Shown piece after piece: positions 12,186 through 26,000 of a stretch of 64,000 nt of DNA. The position numbers were made by a program, and so were the translations under genes. The notes below the pieces were generated by a model, which saw only the letters and a list, made by a program, of their open reading frames with translations, was not told where the DNA came from and made no database searches. The stretch is taken from NCBI RefSeq assembly GCF_023343835.1, contig NC_064472.1, forward strand, positions 43,409,799 to 43,473,798, read 5' to 3'. The DNA is from Lagopus muta (lineage: Eukaryota > Chordata > Aves > Galliformes > Phasianidae). The first letter of the stretch is position 1. Each line of letters starts with the position of its first letter.

Positions 12186-14344
12186 ATCACATAGATTTAT
12201 TTTACAAATAGCTACCTTCAGTTTTGGTTCAGCTAGCCTTCAAGCCCTCTGTGGAAGGAGGAGGAAGTGCCCCACTTCAACCCCACTGCTTCCATACCTC
12301 CATGTAAAACAAAGCCTCTGTTGCTGTGCTCTAACCTCTTGTGTTCTGACATTGCTGCTCTGTCCCAGATCAGAATTATATTGCTGCCAGACCAAAATTC
12401 AGTTTCTCCCAGGACAACCTTTGCAGTGTCACCCTAAATTTCTCACCATGAACTGTCTTCTCTATTCTACCCATTCCAATCAGACCCAATGTTCAGCAGC
12501 CAGGCCCCTGCTGCTCTATGAGACCCAACACTGCTGCTCCCAGTCCCACACAGCCACTCTGGCTGAAAGCAGGAGCTTTCAGCAAGACAAAGCTACAGAC
12601 ACAAGCTGCTCCTACCGAAATTCTAGCTAGTCAAGATTCAGAGCAGGAGCAGACAATGCATCCTGTAAAGTTGTTGCAGTAGCCCCAGCACAAGTACATG
12701 GAGCTGTGTCATCAAGGTGACTTGCTGGTGCTCCCATCTCTTTGGAACAGTCAGGTCTCTGACAGCAGGGTCTCTGCATCTTTCCAATGTCCATGTCTTC
12801 GTGCTGTCATGAGCGTGCTGCTGCAGCTACATTGCTTTACGTAGGTAAATATTCTCTCCCTCCTCACTTTTTCTTTTTTATAAAGCTATATAAAAGTCTG
12901 GTGTAATGCATGAAAATATGCTTAACATATCTTGCTATTATATTAGATTTTTGTTCATGCATCTCTTTAGAGAAAAATACAGACATATGAAGGCACAAAC
13001 TTGTTTAGCAATTGCAGTTGTGGGTCTTTTGGCAATGTTGTATTTCAGATTCATAGCAAAAGGTGGTGCTTTCCAAATTTTCAGCCCAAGAGAACATGAC
13101 TTTTCACACTCCTTTACTATTAATTTCTCTAATGGAAACCTATATAAGGGCAATGCCTTTATCATCTATAGATAATTTACTATAATGTTGCAGTGAGTAC
13201 ACAGCTGTACAACTGGTTTAGGAATCAAATTATATCACAACTTGTGTTCTGACCCTGACACTGCCAAGCATTTTGCAGGCAACATTTCTAGACACTTGTA
13301 TTACATTGACTTATCCATATCAGTAAAATGAATACACATAGTATCAGCTGCTTCCCAAGACTGTTGGGTTGAGTGATGTTTCAATGCTGGTGAAATCTGG
13401 ATGGACTAAACATGCACAAACTGGTAGAATGTTTTTACCATCAAATAAGCCCTTTAGTTTAGAGTTAAGTCTTCAGCAGACTTCAAGGAAAGCAACTTAT
13501 GAAATAAAAAAGAAAATAGCCACAGATCAAATGGCAGAAAGTGCTCACTACCTCTTGGTTTAATTATGTGTTTGAGAAAAAAATGTCTTGGTTTAACAGA
13601 TTCATCTACAACAGAAGAAAATCAAAACAAATATAAACAGTCACACAGAAAAAAAATAGTAGTTCTGCCTTTATCCAGAAACCTTGAAAGCTCGCTTGAC
13701 CTTGATTTTCAGTATGAATACAGACCATGAAATTGGGGCCTCACAATCCTTCTGACTTTTTGGAATTTAAGCAGGAGGTGTCAGAAAAGCTTTGCTTTCC
13801 CTAAATATGGGTAGTGGCACAATTTGGCACAAAGCTTTAAGAAAACAGAATGCTTTAGCCACAAAATAATGCTCATTTTTCTATTGCTAAAGACAACTTT
13901 CAGACAACTATTTCCCTGACTTGTTTACGGTTTTGCAGCTTCCAATGTTTGAAAACAAAGACTTCTCTACTGGACTTAACTGAAAAAGCAGTGCTGCATT
14001 TTTTCTCGTAACAGAGATCTTTTTTTCTACCATACAGATCATGTTGTTGAACTGAAGGCCAAGGAAAGAACTTAAAAACCTGCCCCAACATCTGCTTTTT
14101 TCTTGCACTTCCTTGTTTCCATTCATGAATCCACTTGCTTCCATTTGTGAATCATTTTTGTGAATCCATAGTTAGAACAATGCTCTGCTATTCACTATGC
14201 AGTTATATAAAAAAATACTCTGCTTTTTACCATTGTTCCATCCACTGATTTTCTTTGGCTGTTACTACAGCCTACAGCAGCCCAGCTGAACATTTCTACT
14301 TAGTGCATAGCAATACAGAAGTGCAGGTTGTCCACATACACAAT
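12186..14344. other. Non-coding interval, no gene seen
   Basis: No coding exon, RNA gene or transposon was recognised. The open frames here (up to about 90 codons) have no family resemblance. Confidence 0.5.
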
Positions 14345-15712
14345 ATGCAGGCACAGAATCACAGAATCAGAGAATCAGAGAATCACGGAATCACAGAACC
14401 CCCCAAGTTGGAAGGGACCTCAAGGACCATGAATCTGCAACTCCCCTACCACACGCAGGGCCACCAACTTCCCCATTTAAAACTAGGCCAGTTTGCTCAG
14501 GGCCCCATCCAATGTGGCCTTGAACACCTCCAGGGATGGGGCATCCACAACCTCTCTGGGCAGCCTGTTCCAGCACCTTACCACTCTCTCTGTAAAGAAT
14601 TTCCCCCTGACATCCAACTAAATCTTCCCTCCCTCAACTTATAACCATTTTCCCTCATCCTGCAGTTATTCAACCCTTTCAAAGAGTTGATTCCCCTCCT
14701 GTTTGTAGGCTCCCTTTAGGTACCGAAAGGCTGCAATGAGGTCACCCCGCAGCTTTCTTTTCTCCAGGCTGAACAAGCCCAGCTCCCTCAGCCTGTCCTC
14801 ATAGGGGAGGTGCTCCAGCCCCCTCATCATCTTTCTGGCTCTCCTCTGGACCCTCTCCAACAGCTCCCTGTCTTTCTTGTGCTGGGGACTCCACACCTGG
14901 ACAGTACTCCAGGTGGGGCCTCACAAGAGCAGAGCAGAGCAGGACAATCACGTCCCTGTCCCTGCTGGCCACCCCTCTTCTGATGGGGCGCAGGATATCA
15001 TCTGCTTTTCGAGCTGCAAGAGCACACTTTTGGCTCATGTTAAGCTTTTCATCTATCACGACCCCCAGGTCCTTCTCTGCAGGGCTGCTCTCAAGGACTG
15101 CTCCTTCCAATCTGCATGGATGCCTGGGATTCCTCTGGCCCAAGTGCAAAACCTTGCACTTTGCCGTGTCAAACCTCATCAGGTTCACCCAGGCCCACCT
15201 TTCAAGCCTGTTGAGATCCCTCTGAATGGCATCCCTTCCTTCCACCATGTCAACCGCACCACTCAGCTTGGTGTCATCAGAAAAGTTGCTGAGGGTGCAC
15301 TCGATTCCATCATCGATGCCACTGATAATGATGTTAAGCAGCACCAGTCCCAAGACAGACGCCCTGCGGGATGCTGGCCTTCATCTGGACATAGAACCAT
15401 TGATGACCTCCCTGTGTCTGCGGCCTGTTGAACAATTTCTTATCCATTGAGTGGCCCACCCATCAAACCCACATCCTTCCAATTCAGAGATAAGGATGTG
15501 GTGGAGGACCGTGTCAAAGGCCTTGCTCAAGTCCAGGTAAATGACACTGGTTGCCTCTCCTTGTCCACCAATGCTGTCACTCCATCACAGAAGGCCACTA
15601 GATTGGTTAAGCATGACCTTCCCCTGGTGAAGCTGTGCTGGCTCTTGGATCACATTCCTCATGTGATCAAGCATGTCGTGCAGGAGGATCTGCTCCATGA
15701 TGTTCCCAGGTA
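14345..15712 (-). mobile_element. CR1 LINE, 5'-truncated, copy A of a nearly identical pair
   Basis: The 3' end is at the left, with degenerate AATCACAGAATCAGAG-type repeats (about 14352-14397). Reading leftward on the minus strand it encodes the C-terminal part of CR1 ORF2 reverse transcriptase, including '[19 protein letters not shown]', '[17 protein letters not shown]' and '[17 protein letters not shown]'. Frames of 184 and 76 codons survive, but they overlap in different frames, so ORF2 is broken. Positions 14392-15643 match 23265-24516 with no indel. I saw one substitution (near 14600, T versus C). Copy A extends about 70 bp further at its 5' end than copy B. Confidence 0.93.
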
Positions 15713-18700
15713 AAGAAATGTGATTGTCAGCCATAGGAATTGCCTCTAGCTGCCAAAAAAATACAGGTCACATAGTAGGCACATTTGAACCCTATGTAAA
15801 GCATCATCAGTTGGAACTTAACAAAAAAAAACCAACACTTCCCTTTTAGTCAAGACATACAAACCCTGTCTTAAACATAAAATCCATAAGATCTGAAAAT
15901 AAAATGCAATGTTTTGTGAAATAAAGTAAAATAAACACACCATTTATAATCTAATGGCTACTTTCTTTGTTATTTTCATTATTTTTTTAATAAATTGAAT
16001 AGGTTAGTCAAGCTTTTAGTGTCTAGATCCAATGAGAAATTATTATTTGCATTAACAGCTAAATGATATATTACTTAACAAAAGTGAAAAGCTTGATCAA
16101 TGAACTGCATTTTACTCTAGTGCACAGAAAAGGGTGAACTTGGCATTTTCTACTTGGTTCACTACTACTATTTCACACAAACTGAAAACAAGTAGTTGTT
16201 AGAACTTAAGTGGATTATACTCACAGGCAAGCATAACTAATTTGGTGGTCATAAAGAATTCAATTATAACCTTCAGGTATGCATGTGTGACTCTGTTTCT
16301 ATATAGAGAATATGAATATATTCTGAATATAGATGTTAGACAAACTCAGTAGTTCTACCTTAGTTTGCATTGGAGATATTCAAGACCTGCGTGGACACCT
16401 ACCTGTGCAGTCTGACCAAGGGAGCCTGCTTTGGCAGAGGGTTAGACTGGATGATCTCTAGGGATCCCTTCCACCCTCTACAACACTGACTCTTCTTCAA
16501 GCCAGCTAGCAGCGTGGCAGGAGAGATGCTGTCAAACGGCATTCAAGTAATAATATATCATCAACAACATTTTTTGTTTACTTAGTGCTTGCTTAGAGCA
16601 ATTTTCTGCAAACCACATAAGCACATAGCTAAATTCACATGGCAGCAAGATGAATACAAATACAGTTGAGCATAGTGCTCCCTCATTTTCATTGTTTCAG
16701 TTTTTGTTTTGAGTGTCTCTATTAATGTACAGGAAACTGCCCACAGAGCATAGTTTTACATCTTCTATGTGTAAGATGTTGGTTGACATTTTAACCAACA
16801 GTATTTACAGTAACAACACTGCAAGAAAAAGATGAGATCAAGAAAAATTAATTTGGTACAGCATAAATCAGCTTTCTAATTTGAAGATGTATATATACGT
16901 ATTATACCTCTGTGAAAGCCAAGTGTTCAGCATTTGCAATACAAAAACACCCCTAAAGTCAGTAAATAGGTAACTTTGGTGATTAAGGCTAAATTAATTG
17001 CTGTGATGCTAAGAAAGAAATTAAAACCCAGAAGAATTAAAAATGAATTCATGTCTATAATGCCAATAGAGAAAATGCTTGAAGACTAGTATTTGAGATT
17101 ATTAGTGGAAAGAATTATGCGTGGGATGCTTAGACCTTGAGCAGATAAATATTCTATCACAATGCACAGCTCTGGTAAGCAATCTTTTAATATTTATTGA
17201 ATGGGACCATAACTACACATATATTTGTAGATTTTTTTTTTAAGGTTGACAACAGCAGCTCTTCAGAAAGAACACCAAGCAGATAGTAAGGCTGTACAAG
17301 ATGGAGAATTATAGAAATAGAATTAGAACAAAGACGTCAGTTTCATCTGCTGTGATAACGCCTATTATCATCCCTGACATTACGCTTTGCCTGAACACAC
17401 CAAATGGTATAATCAGTGGTAATGTAAGAGACCACAGCATTTACCCACGGCTAGTCACTGCAGTCAATAAAAATCACTGTATGGATCAATTTACAAAGAA
17501 CCAACTCACAATGCTTGCCATTTTCCCTAACAAAATGCTTCTCCATCAATTCAACATTGTGGGCTCAATCTCAACACGTAGTGTTTCATAAAATGATTTA
17601 CTAATAGAAACCCATATCTTGCCAGTTCAATGAAGGATCAACAGAATTGTCATGGTTTTATCTCTAGATCTGCATCCATGACAGGGGATCAGCTCAAAAG
17701 GGCAAAGAAAGGAAAGGAATGAAAGAAAAAAAAAAAAAAAAAACCAGCAGCAACTTACTCTAGTAATTACAGTAACAAAATACAAGTCAATTGAGATTGA
17801 AGCTAATAAATATCAAGTAAAAGGGAGTAAGTTTCTGAAAACCCAAATTCTTACTCTCATTTGCCAAGGAGAAAAAAAAAAAAAAAAAAAAAAAAAGTCT
17901 CTCGACACTTCCAGTCAGTTTTATCCTTCCCTCCTCCCTGGGACAGAATGAAAAGGCAAAGTCTTCTGGGAATCATGGTTCATTCTTCTCTTCCAAGACA
18001 GCAGCATTAACTCTTTATCTCCCAGTGCACTACATGATGTTATGATACTGATAATGAACCACAAAACCATGACAAGTGTGCAGCTTCCATCAGTATGACC
18101 ATGCTAAGTCTATTGATATACAGATACACATAACAGTAAGATACATGTTATCTCAACTTGTTGAGAAGAAGTGTTTGATATTCATTATATTTTGTCAGTA
18201 GCAGTGAATAGTAGATTGTTGAAAGCTGCTAATGAATTTTACAGAAGCTATGGGAACACTTCAATGAATTCAGGTGTCAATAAACTGATAAGCTTGGTTT
18301 CCAATTGACACAGTCAAAACAGTAACAATCTTTACTGTGTCTCAGTAAGATCTGTTCCTCCTAACTCACAAAGTGCTGACAATATGCAATTTTCTAATAC
18401 TCTGATTTTCCTCTACATTGGACATAAATTAATTTAATGCCAGAGAATCATAATTCTGATATTGCAAATACTGATGTGCAAAACTATCAAAACTGAAACA
18501 ATGAAGTACATACAGAACAGCTTTATGTGGAAAGTGTGTGTGCAATTACAGAGCTTGACCTCTTTGGGATTACAGCAATGTGGTGAACAGCTTACACAAT
18601 TTGAGTGTTGCAACAGTGGACACAGGCTCTTAGGAAGCAAAGGGTGGGGAAGCAAAGAGGAAATATCACACTCCACATGAGAGCAGATGAAGTTCTGGAA

Positions 18701-18970
18701 GCTTTATACATTCAGGAACAGGTCAAGAGACTACAAACCCAAATAGCAGGCAGACTAACATAAGTGGCTTTGTAGTGTGTACTGCTACAGATTATGTTAC
18801 CAAGAACTGCCAAATTTAAAATTCCAGAGATAAAGAAAACCCAACAACTTACATAACCACCCCCCACAAAAAGTATGTTATCAGTGCTTGAACACTGAAC
18901 AGGTGTATTTTAATCATGTCATTTATAGATTAGACTGATTAAAACAGGTTAAGACACCAGATTTGTATAC
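15713..18970. other. Non-coding interval downstream of NXNL2, no gene seen
   Basis: AT-rich sequence lying 3' of the NXNL2 transcript. It includes a short CR1 tail (listed separately) and two poly(A) tracts, at 17726-17743 and 17872-17896. No coding exon was recognised. Confidence 0.55.
16370..16495 (+). mobile_element. CR1 3'-end fragment
   Basis: The segment reads like the CR1 3' region in plus orientation: 'GGAGATATTCAAGACCTGCG', then 'CCTGTGCAGTCTGACC' and 'GGTTAGACTGGATGATCTC'. It has no coding capacity and is only about 125 bp long. Confidence 0.8.
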
Positions 18971-18978
18971 TTCAAATA

Positions 18979-18984
18979 TTTATT
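18979..18984 (-). promoter_or_regulatory. Candidate poly(A) signal for NXNL2
   Basis: AATAAA on the minus strand (TTTATT on plus), about 400 bp past the NXNL2 stop codon. It is the only canonical signal I found in the roughly 400 bp between them. Use in vivo is inferred from position. Confidence 0.5.
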
Positions 18985-19386
18985 AAAGCAAACAACTTTG
19001 TTGATAAAACGTGTTTATCATTAGAAAAGATTGACAACAAAAATAGCTTTGTGGATATATTTTTTTACAGATTTTGCAGAATAAGATAATTGCATAGATT
19101 TCACAGTGCTTCTTTACTGTCTAAAATAGCTTAACTTCCTGAAGTACTTCAGTGTTATTAGGAACGCTTAGGTTTGTACCAACTACAGTAGATAAAACAA
19201 TACAAATAAAATAGACATCGTATTTTATGACTTAATGGAATAAATAATCTTCAAGTCAAAAAAAAATTCTTTTTTCAGACAAAATTAAATAATGCAGCCT
19301 TACTCTTCTTGTTCTGAAGATCACAAAAATTGTTCAAAAGTTCTACAAAATCTCCATGATGGCCTGTCTTGCTTGTCAACTTCTAT

Positions 19387-19555
19387 TTAGCTAGAAAAAT
19401 TCTGAAATATATCCGCGCCCTCAAGCCAGTTCCGAAAACAGGACAGCCCTTTGTCTCTGATCTGTTTTCTTCCTTTGTCAGTAATGACTTCTCCACTTTG
19501 TTTCACAATCACCAGTTTAGGAATTGCTGTTATGTTGTATTTCTTCTTCAGATCG
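19387..19555 (-). CDS. NXNL2: NXNL2 coding exon 2 (terminal)
   Basis: It encodes [17 protein letters not shown] through the C-terminal ADIFQNFSS and a TAA stop (19387-19389). The acceptor is TTTCAG|CGATCTG, with a pyrimidine-rich stretch before it. This exon supplies the second half of the thioredoxin fold, including the cis-proline before the Lys-Leu-Val-Ile-Val strand. A longer plus-strand open frame over the same bases (19369-19635) is an antisense shadow. Confidence 0.95.
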
Positions 19556-20042
19556 CTGAAAGAAAAAAGTTAAAGACAACATTAGGGATCATTCTAGGAA
19601 AACACCTAATTTCTTGTGAAAGGTACGCTAGTTAATTACACATGTCAGAGCAGAAGCAATGACCGTCCAGACTCTTCAGAGTTTGAGGCATAGTACTGGG
19701 TAGTGTGGAGAGATGGAGAAGGCCCAACCAGAACTGAGCAATTACCTGGTGAAACTTTAGCTAAGGGAGCAAGGAAAGATGAAGCAACCTTCCCATTGCT
19801 GCTCTTCATCACTGTCTGTAGCCTCCAGAGAAGTTGAAATTGAATCTTATGGACTATAAAGAGGTCAATTATAGTGTGACATATCCTTCCACTCTATTTT
19901 TATTAGTCAGAACCAGTTGTCTCTTTTTGCTGGCTAGGATAAAATACCTTACCTAAATTAGCATTAGCTATTTACTCCAGAATAGAGATGTTGTAATAAA
20001 TCAAATTTGTAAAGGAGCATGGTACATAATACTTGAAGCAGG

Positions 20043-20080
<38 letters not shown>

Positions 20081-23000
20081 AAAAACACATTAAATTCCTT
20101 CAATAACACAAGCTGAAATCTCAATAGAAGAAAAACTGGCAAGAAAGGCCACATATTACCAACAGTGATCATTTCCTGAGATCAGGATATGGAAAAATCT
20201 GGACAGATTACAAATAACTATCTTGCAGTCAACAAAACAGTTAAACTGCAGGTGAAAAAATTAAAAAGCCATACAGCAGCAATGCTCCATACTGATAGAG
20301 CAAATAACTCAAAAACTAGAGATGACTTCTGAAAGACAGAAAGACACACAATCACAGAATTGTAGGGGCTGGAAGGGACCTCAAGAGATCATCTAGTCCA
20401 ACTCCCCTGTCAAAGCAGGCTTCCTAGACCAGGCTGCACAGACAGACATCCAGGTGAGTCTTGAAAATCTCCAGAGGAGACTCCACAACCTCTCTGGCCA
20501 GCCTGTTCCAGTGCTCTATCACCCTTACTGTGAAGAAGTTCTTACACACATTTGTGCAGAACTTCCTATACTCCACTTTGTGGCCACTTCCCCTTGTTCT
20601 ATCACCACACACCACTGAAAAGAGTATGGCCTCATCCCTTTGCCTCTCACAACCTAGATATTTTTAGACACTGATCAAACCCCCCCCCCCCCCCCCCCAG
20701 TCTTCTTTTCTCATGGCTGAACTGACCCAGGATGCTCAGCCTTTCCACATAAGAGAGGTACTCCAGGCCCTTTATCTTTGTGGCTCTCTGCTGAACTCTT
20801 TACAGGACACCCCTGTCTGTTTTGTACCGAAGAGACCAGAACTGGACACAGTACTCCAGGTGAGGCCTCACCAAGGCAGAACAGAGAGGGAGAATCACTT
20901 CTGTAACTTCCGTTCACCTGCTGGCCATGCTTTTTTTTTTTTTAAATATATGTGGCTCATGGCCAACCTTTCATCCACCATTCATCCAGGTCCCTCTCTG
21001 CAGAGCTCCTCTCCAGCAAATCATCCTCCAACCTGTACAGATGCATGCTTTATTCCTCTACACTTGCTTTTGTTAAAGCTCATCTGGGCCCACCTTGCCC
21101 AGCTCTCCAGCCTTTCCAGATCTCGCTGAATGGCAGCACAGCTTCCTGGTGTGTCAGCCATTCCTCCCAGCTTCTTATCACAGCATTCCCTCATCAAGGT
21201 CACTGATGAAGATGCTGAACAAGACTGGAGCCAGAACCAGCCGTTGGGGAACACAGGCCTCCAACTGGACTCTGCACCACCAATCACAACCCTCTGAGCT
21301 TGGCCAGTCAGACAGTTCTCAATCCACCCCACCATCCACTCATCTATCCCACACTTCCTCAGCTTCATTATAAAGATGTTGTGGGAGACATTATCAAATG
21401 CCTTGCTGAAATGCAGGTAGACTGCATCCACTGCTTTCTCCCCATCCACCCAGCCAGTGATGACACTGTAGAAGACTACCACGTTGGTCAAGTATGACCT
21501 CCCATGCTGACTACTCCTGATAACCTTCTTCTCCTCCAACTGCTTTGAGCTGATGTCCAGAACAAGCTACACCATCATGTTTCCACAGACAGAGGTGAAG
21601 TTGACAGGCCTGTACTTTCCTGGATCCTCCTTCTTGCCCTTTTTGAAGACTGGAGTAACACTGGCTATCCTCCAGTCTTCAGGCACCTCTCACATTCTCT
21701 AAGACCTCTCAAAGATAGTTCAGCAGTCACCTCTGCCAGCTCGTTCAGGCCATGTGGATGCATACCATCAGTGCCCAGGGATTTACGTACATTGATGTTG
21801 CCTAGACACTCTGACACCATCTCCTCCCTCAGGAAAGGGAAGCCTTCCATTCCCTAGACTCTCACTTACCTCCAGGGTCCATGATTCCCATGGGGGAGTC
21901 TTTTCAGTCTGTTTGGTTTGCTTCTTCCACTCAAGATGCTGAACTCTATAATCTCTTAATCACTACATCCAAGGTGCCCCTGACCTTCACTTCCTTATCA
22001 AGCCCATCCTTATTAGTAAGAACAACGTCCTGTAACACCCCCACCTCTCGTCTGTTCCTCCACCACCTGCATCAGAAAGTTCTCTTCAACAGTGCAGGAA
22101 CTGTCTGAACCAAATGTGCCTGGCCATGTTGCTTATCCAACAAATATCTGGATAACTGAAGTCTCCTATAAGAACTAGCGCCTGGGATCACGAGGCTACT
22201 TCCAGCTGCTTGTAGAAGACCTCATCAATTTCCTTCTTCTGATCAGGGGGCCTATAACACTCACACACAACAGTGTAACCCATACTAGCCTGCCCCTTAA
22301 TTCTCAGCCGCAAGCTCTCCACTGCTACATAACCCACCCCCAGGTGGAGTTCAATACATTCTAGCTGCTCTCTCACATAAAGAGTAACTCCACCAGCTCA
22401 CCTAGCCAGCCTGTCTTTCCTAAAAAGCGCATAGCCCTCCATGACAGCATTCCAGTCACGTGAGCTGTCCCAGCGCATCTCCATGACTGCAATGAGATCC
22501 ATGGCCTTGCAACCACTCAAAGATTTCTAACTCTTCCTGTTTATTTCTCATGCTGTGTGCATTAGTATACAGAAACATTAGGGAAGCAGCAGGTCCAAGT
22601 ATCCCTAAAGGGATGCAAGAAAATTTCAGGTGTGGAATTTGCAACATATTCTTCTGAGGAGTTCTCACAAGATCCTACATGACATTCCAGAGATTTTTCC
22701 CTGCAATATCCTAGAACAACATCCCCTAGCCTAGCCCTTCTCTTTCCCACTGACTTCCACCCTCCTGGAGCAGGATCCCCTTTCAACCTGAAGACACGTG
22801 AGACCAATCCACAGCCATCAGGCCAAGTGCCAAGTAAACCACCCCACAGTCAAAGATCCCAAAGCTTCTGATGCAGCACCAGTCTTTCAGTCACTTACTC
22901 TCAGTTTTCCTAGCCCACTCTATCTCTCACCACATCCCAGAAGGGAGAAAAAAATACTACTTGCACTCCCACTCCCTCAACCAATGGCCCTAATGTCTTC

Positions 23001-26000
23001 TGATAAATTGCAGGCATCCCTGAGCAACTTCATAACTGCCTGCCTGAACTATCAACAACTATCTGCTTTACAGAAAATGACTGTTTTGCACTCTTTTCCA
23101 AAGTGGGCCGAAACTGAGCACCAGAAAAGCCAGACAATGGCGACACAGCAAGCAACACTGGAAAACAATCACAGAACCCGTCCATCACCACAGAACCCGT
23201 CCATCACCACAGAACCCGTCCATCACCACAGAACCCGTCCATCACCACAGAACCCGTCCATCACCACAGAACCCCCCAAGTTGGAAGGGACCTCAAGGAC
23301 CATGAATCTGCAACTCCCCTACCACACGCAGGGCCACCAACTTCCCCATTTAAAACTAGGCCAGTTTGCTCAGGGCCCCATCCAATGTGGCCTTGAACAC
23401 CTCCAGGGATGGGGCATCCACAACCTCTCTGGGCAGCCTGTTCCAGCACCTTACCACTCTCTCTGTAAAGAACTTCCCCCTGACATCCAACTAAATCTTC
23501 CCTCCCTCAACTTATAACCATTTTCCCTCATCCTGCAGTTATTCAACCCTTTCAAAGAGTTGATTCCCCTCCTGTTTGTAGGCTCCCTTTAGGTACCGAA
23601 AGGCTGCAATGAGGTCACCCCGCAGCTTTCTTTTCTCCAGGCTGAACAAGCCCAGCTCCCTCAGCCTGTCCTCATAGGGGAGGTGCTCCAGCCCCCTCAT
23701 CATCTTTCTGGCTCTCCTCTGGACCCTCTCCAACAGCTCCCTGTCTTTCTTGTGCTGGGGACTCCACACCTGGACAGTACTCCAGGTGGGGCCTCACAAG
23801 AGCAGAGCAGAGCAGGACAATCACGTCCCTGTCCCTGCTGGCCACCCCTCTTCTGATGGGGCGCAGGATATCATCTGCTTTTCGAGCTGCAAGAGCACAC
23901 TTTTGGCTCATGTTAAGCTTTTCATCTATCACGACCCCCAGGTCCTTCTCTGCAGGGCTGCTCTCAAGGACTGCTCCTTCCAATCTGCATGGATGCCTGG
24001 GATTCCTCTGGCCCAAGTGCAAAACCTTGCACTTTGCCGTGTCAAACCTCATCAGGTTCACCCAGGCCCACCTTTCAAGCCTGTTGAGATCCCTCTGAAT
24101 GGCATCCCTTCCTTCCACCATGTCAACCGCACCACTCAGCTTGGTGTCATCAGAAAAGTTGCTGAGGGTGCACTCGATTCCATCATCGATGCCACTGATA
24201 ATGATGTTAAGCAGCACCAGTCCCAAGACAGACGCCCTGCGGGATGCTGGCCTTCATCTGGACATAGAACCATTGATGACCTCCCTGTGTCTGCGGCCTG
24301 TTGAACAATTTCTTATCCATTGAGTGGCCCACCCATCAAACCCACATCCTTCCAATTCAGAGATAAGGATGTGGTGGAGGACCGTGTCAAAGGCCTTGCT
24401 CAAGTCCAGGTAAATGACACTGGTTGCCTCTCCTTGTCCACCAATGCTGTCACTCCATCACAGAAGGCCACTAGATTGGTTAAGCATGACCTTCCCCTGG
24501 TGAAGCTGTGCTGGCTGTCTTGGATAACATGCTCATTAGCATAGGCATTAGCATATTAGACATCATCTGTTCTCACTGAAACAAGGAGAAGCCTTTAAAA
24601 TCCTACATGAAATACAGGACCAGAGAAAGCATTCCTAAAGTATGTCTTTCCTTCTCTTTTTTTTTTTGCAAGAAAAACTTTAAACAGGTAACGGATGCTG
24701 CTTTGCCAGCTAATTAGCAGCAATTTTTAGCAGAGAAACAATAATAAGATCTAGCATCATAGGCTTGCTCAGACAACTCTGAATTAAAACCAGCTACCAA
24801 GGAAACCCAGAGACTGTTTTCAAGTCTCCTAAAATGTAGGAAAAAATGAAAAAAACAACGATCTAAAGCAAATTCATGTAAAGAGAATGTAAAATGTTAT
24901 CATCTCATATCAGTGGTAAAGTAAACAAGATTGAAGATGCACTGTATTGCTTCAGCGGACAATCAAATAGTTTATGACGCCTAACACAATTGTAGCACAG
25001 GCAGAACTGTGGAAACTGAAGGTAATTTGCCACTGAGACTGGAAATAACAGTTTGCTTTCCTAAGAAATATGTACCCGTGTACAATATCTTGTTTATGCA
25101 GCCCTGGACAGAAGGTTGCTTGCATCAAACCAGACTGAAGCATGCACACAGATTCTGCTTAGATTTGTGTGTAGGTGGTTGTATGACTAGACTTGAAGAA
25201 CGCTCAAGAATGGATCTGCAGATATCACTTCTTCATCACCATGGATGTGTTAGAGGTGTTTACAAAAGCATTTTAAAGCCTGTTAGATCACCTATGGGGA
25301 TCTCAGACGCTGTGACTCAGCTGTACAAAGAACACAGCCACCACCAGATGAACTAACAATGACAGTTTAATCACTAGTTGTAAACATCCTGTGCCTCAAA
25401 GGAAAACTCCATTTTCTTGCAATACATTGAAGTGATAAGTAATGACATTTTTAAGTATCAGCTGAAAGAAGATATTCCCAGGTGAAGCCTACAAGTATGT
25501 ACTGTTTCTCACTGAGAAGAGAAATCTAAAATCCAAATTGTCAACGCAGAGGAGAAAGCTATAAAAAAGGATAGCTGGGGAAGACTAGATGAGTAGCCTT
25601 TTCATAGTTAAAGAATATTTTAGCAAAATCTTTGAAAATGTTACTTTTTGGCCATGCAAGATGGCCAACATAACACAAGATGACAACCTTCATTCACATA
25701 CAAAATACATGAGAAAGATTATTTAAGGATCCTGGAAGTCACTGAAATTTGTTAGGCCTTTGATTTTTAGGAGAATCTTATTGAGGAATGTTTCCGAGGG
25801 TACAAAGGTTTTACAGTATAACGTACTGATTTTAGACTATGGTAGAGCTTATTTCCTTCATAGAAACCCATACAGTGCTAAGATTTGCATCTGGGGCTAG
25901 AACAGTATTGGTAATAACACACCATTGTTTTACCTATTGCTAAGCAGTACTTACACAGTCAAGTCTGTGTCTGTCATACTGTCCTGCCAGTGAGGAAGCT

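Noticed and set aside
14877-15431. 184-codon plus-strand frame (and its twin at 23750-24304)
   Set aside because: It is the antisense of CR1 reverse transcriptase. Its identity between copies reflects the repeat, not selection.
23170-23264. Regular repeat array considered as CRISPR
   Set aside because: Units are head-to-tail without spacers and lie in an avian intron; it is a minisatellite.
22798-23517. 239-codon plus-strand open frame
   Set aside because: It is stitched from antisense CR1 sequence and the 19-bp minisatellite (the TEPVHHH-type repeats); no protein family.
25649-25671. Short palindrome TTGGCCAT-GCAAG-ATGGCCAA
   Set aside because: An 8-bp stem is expected by chance at this scale and has no context suggesting a function.
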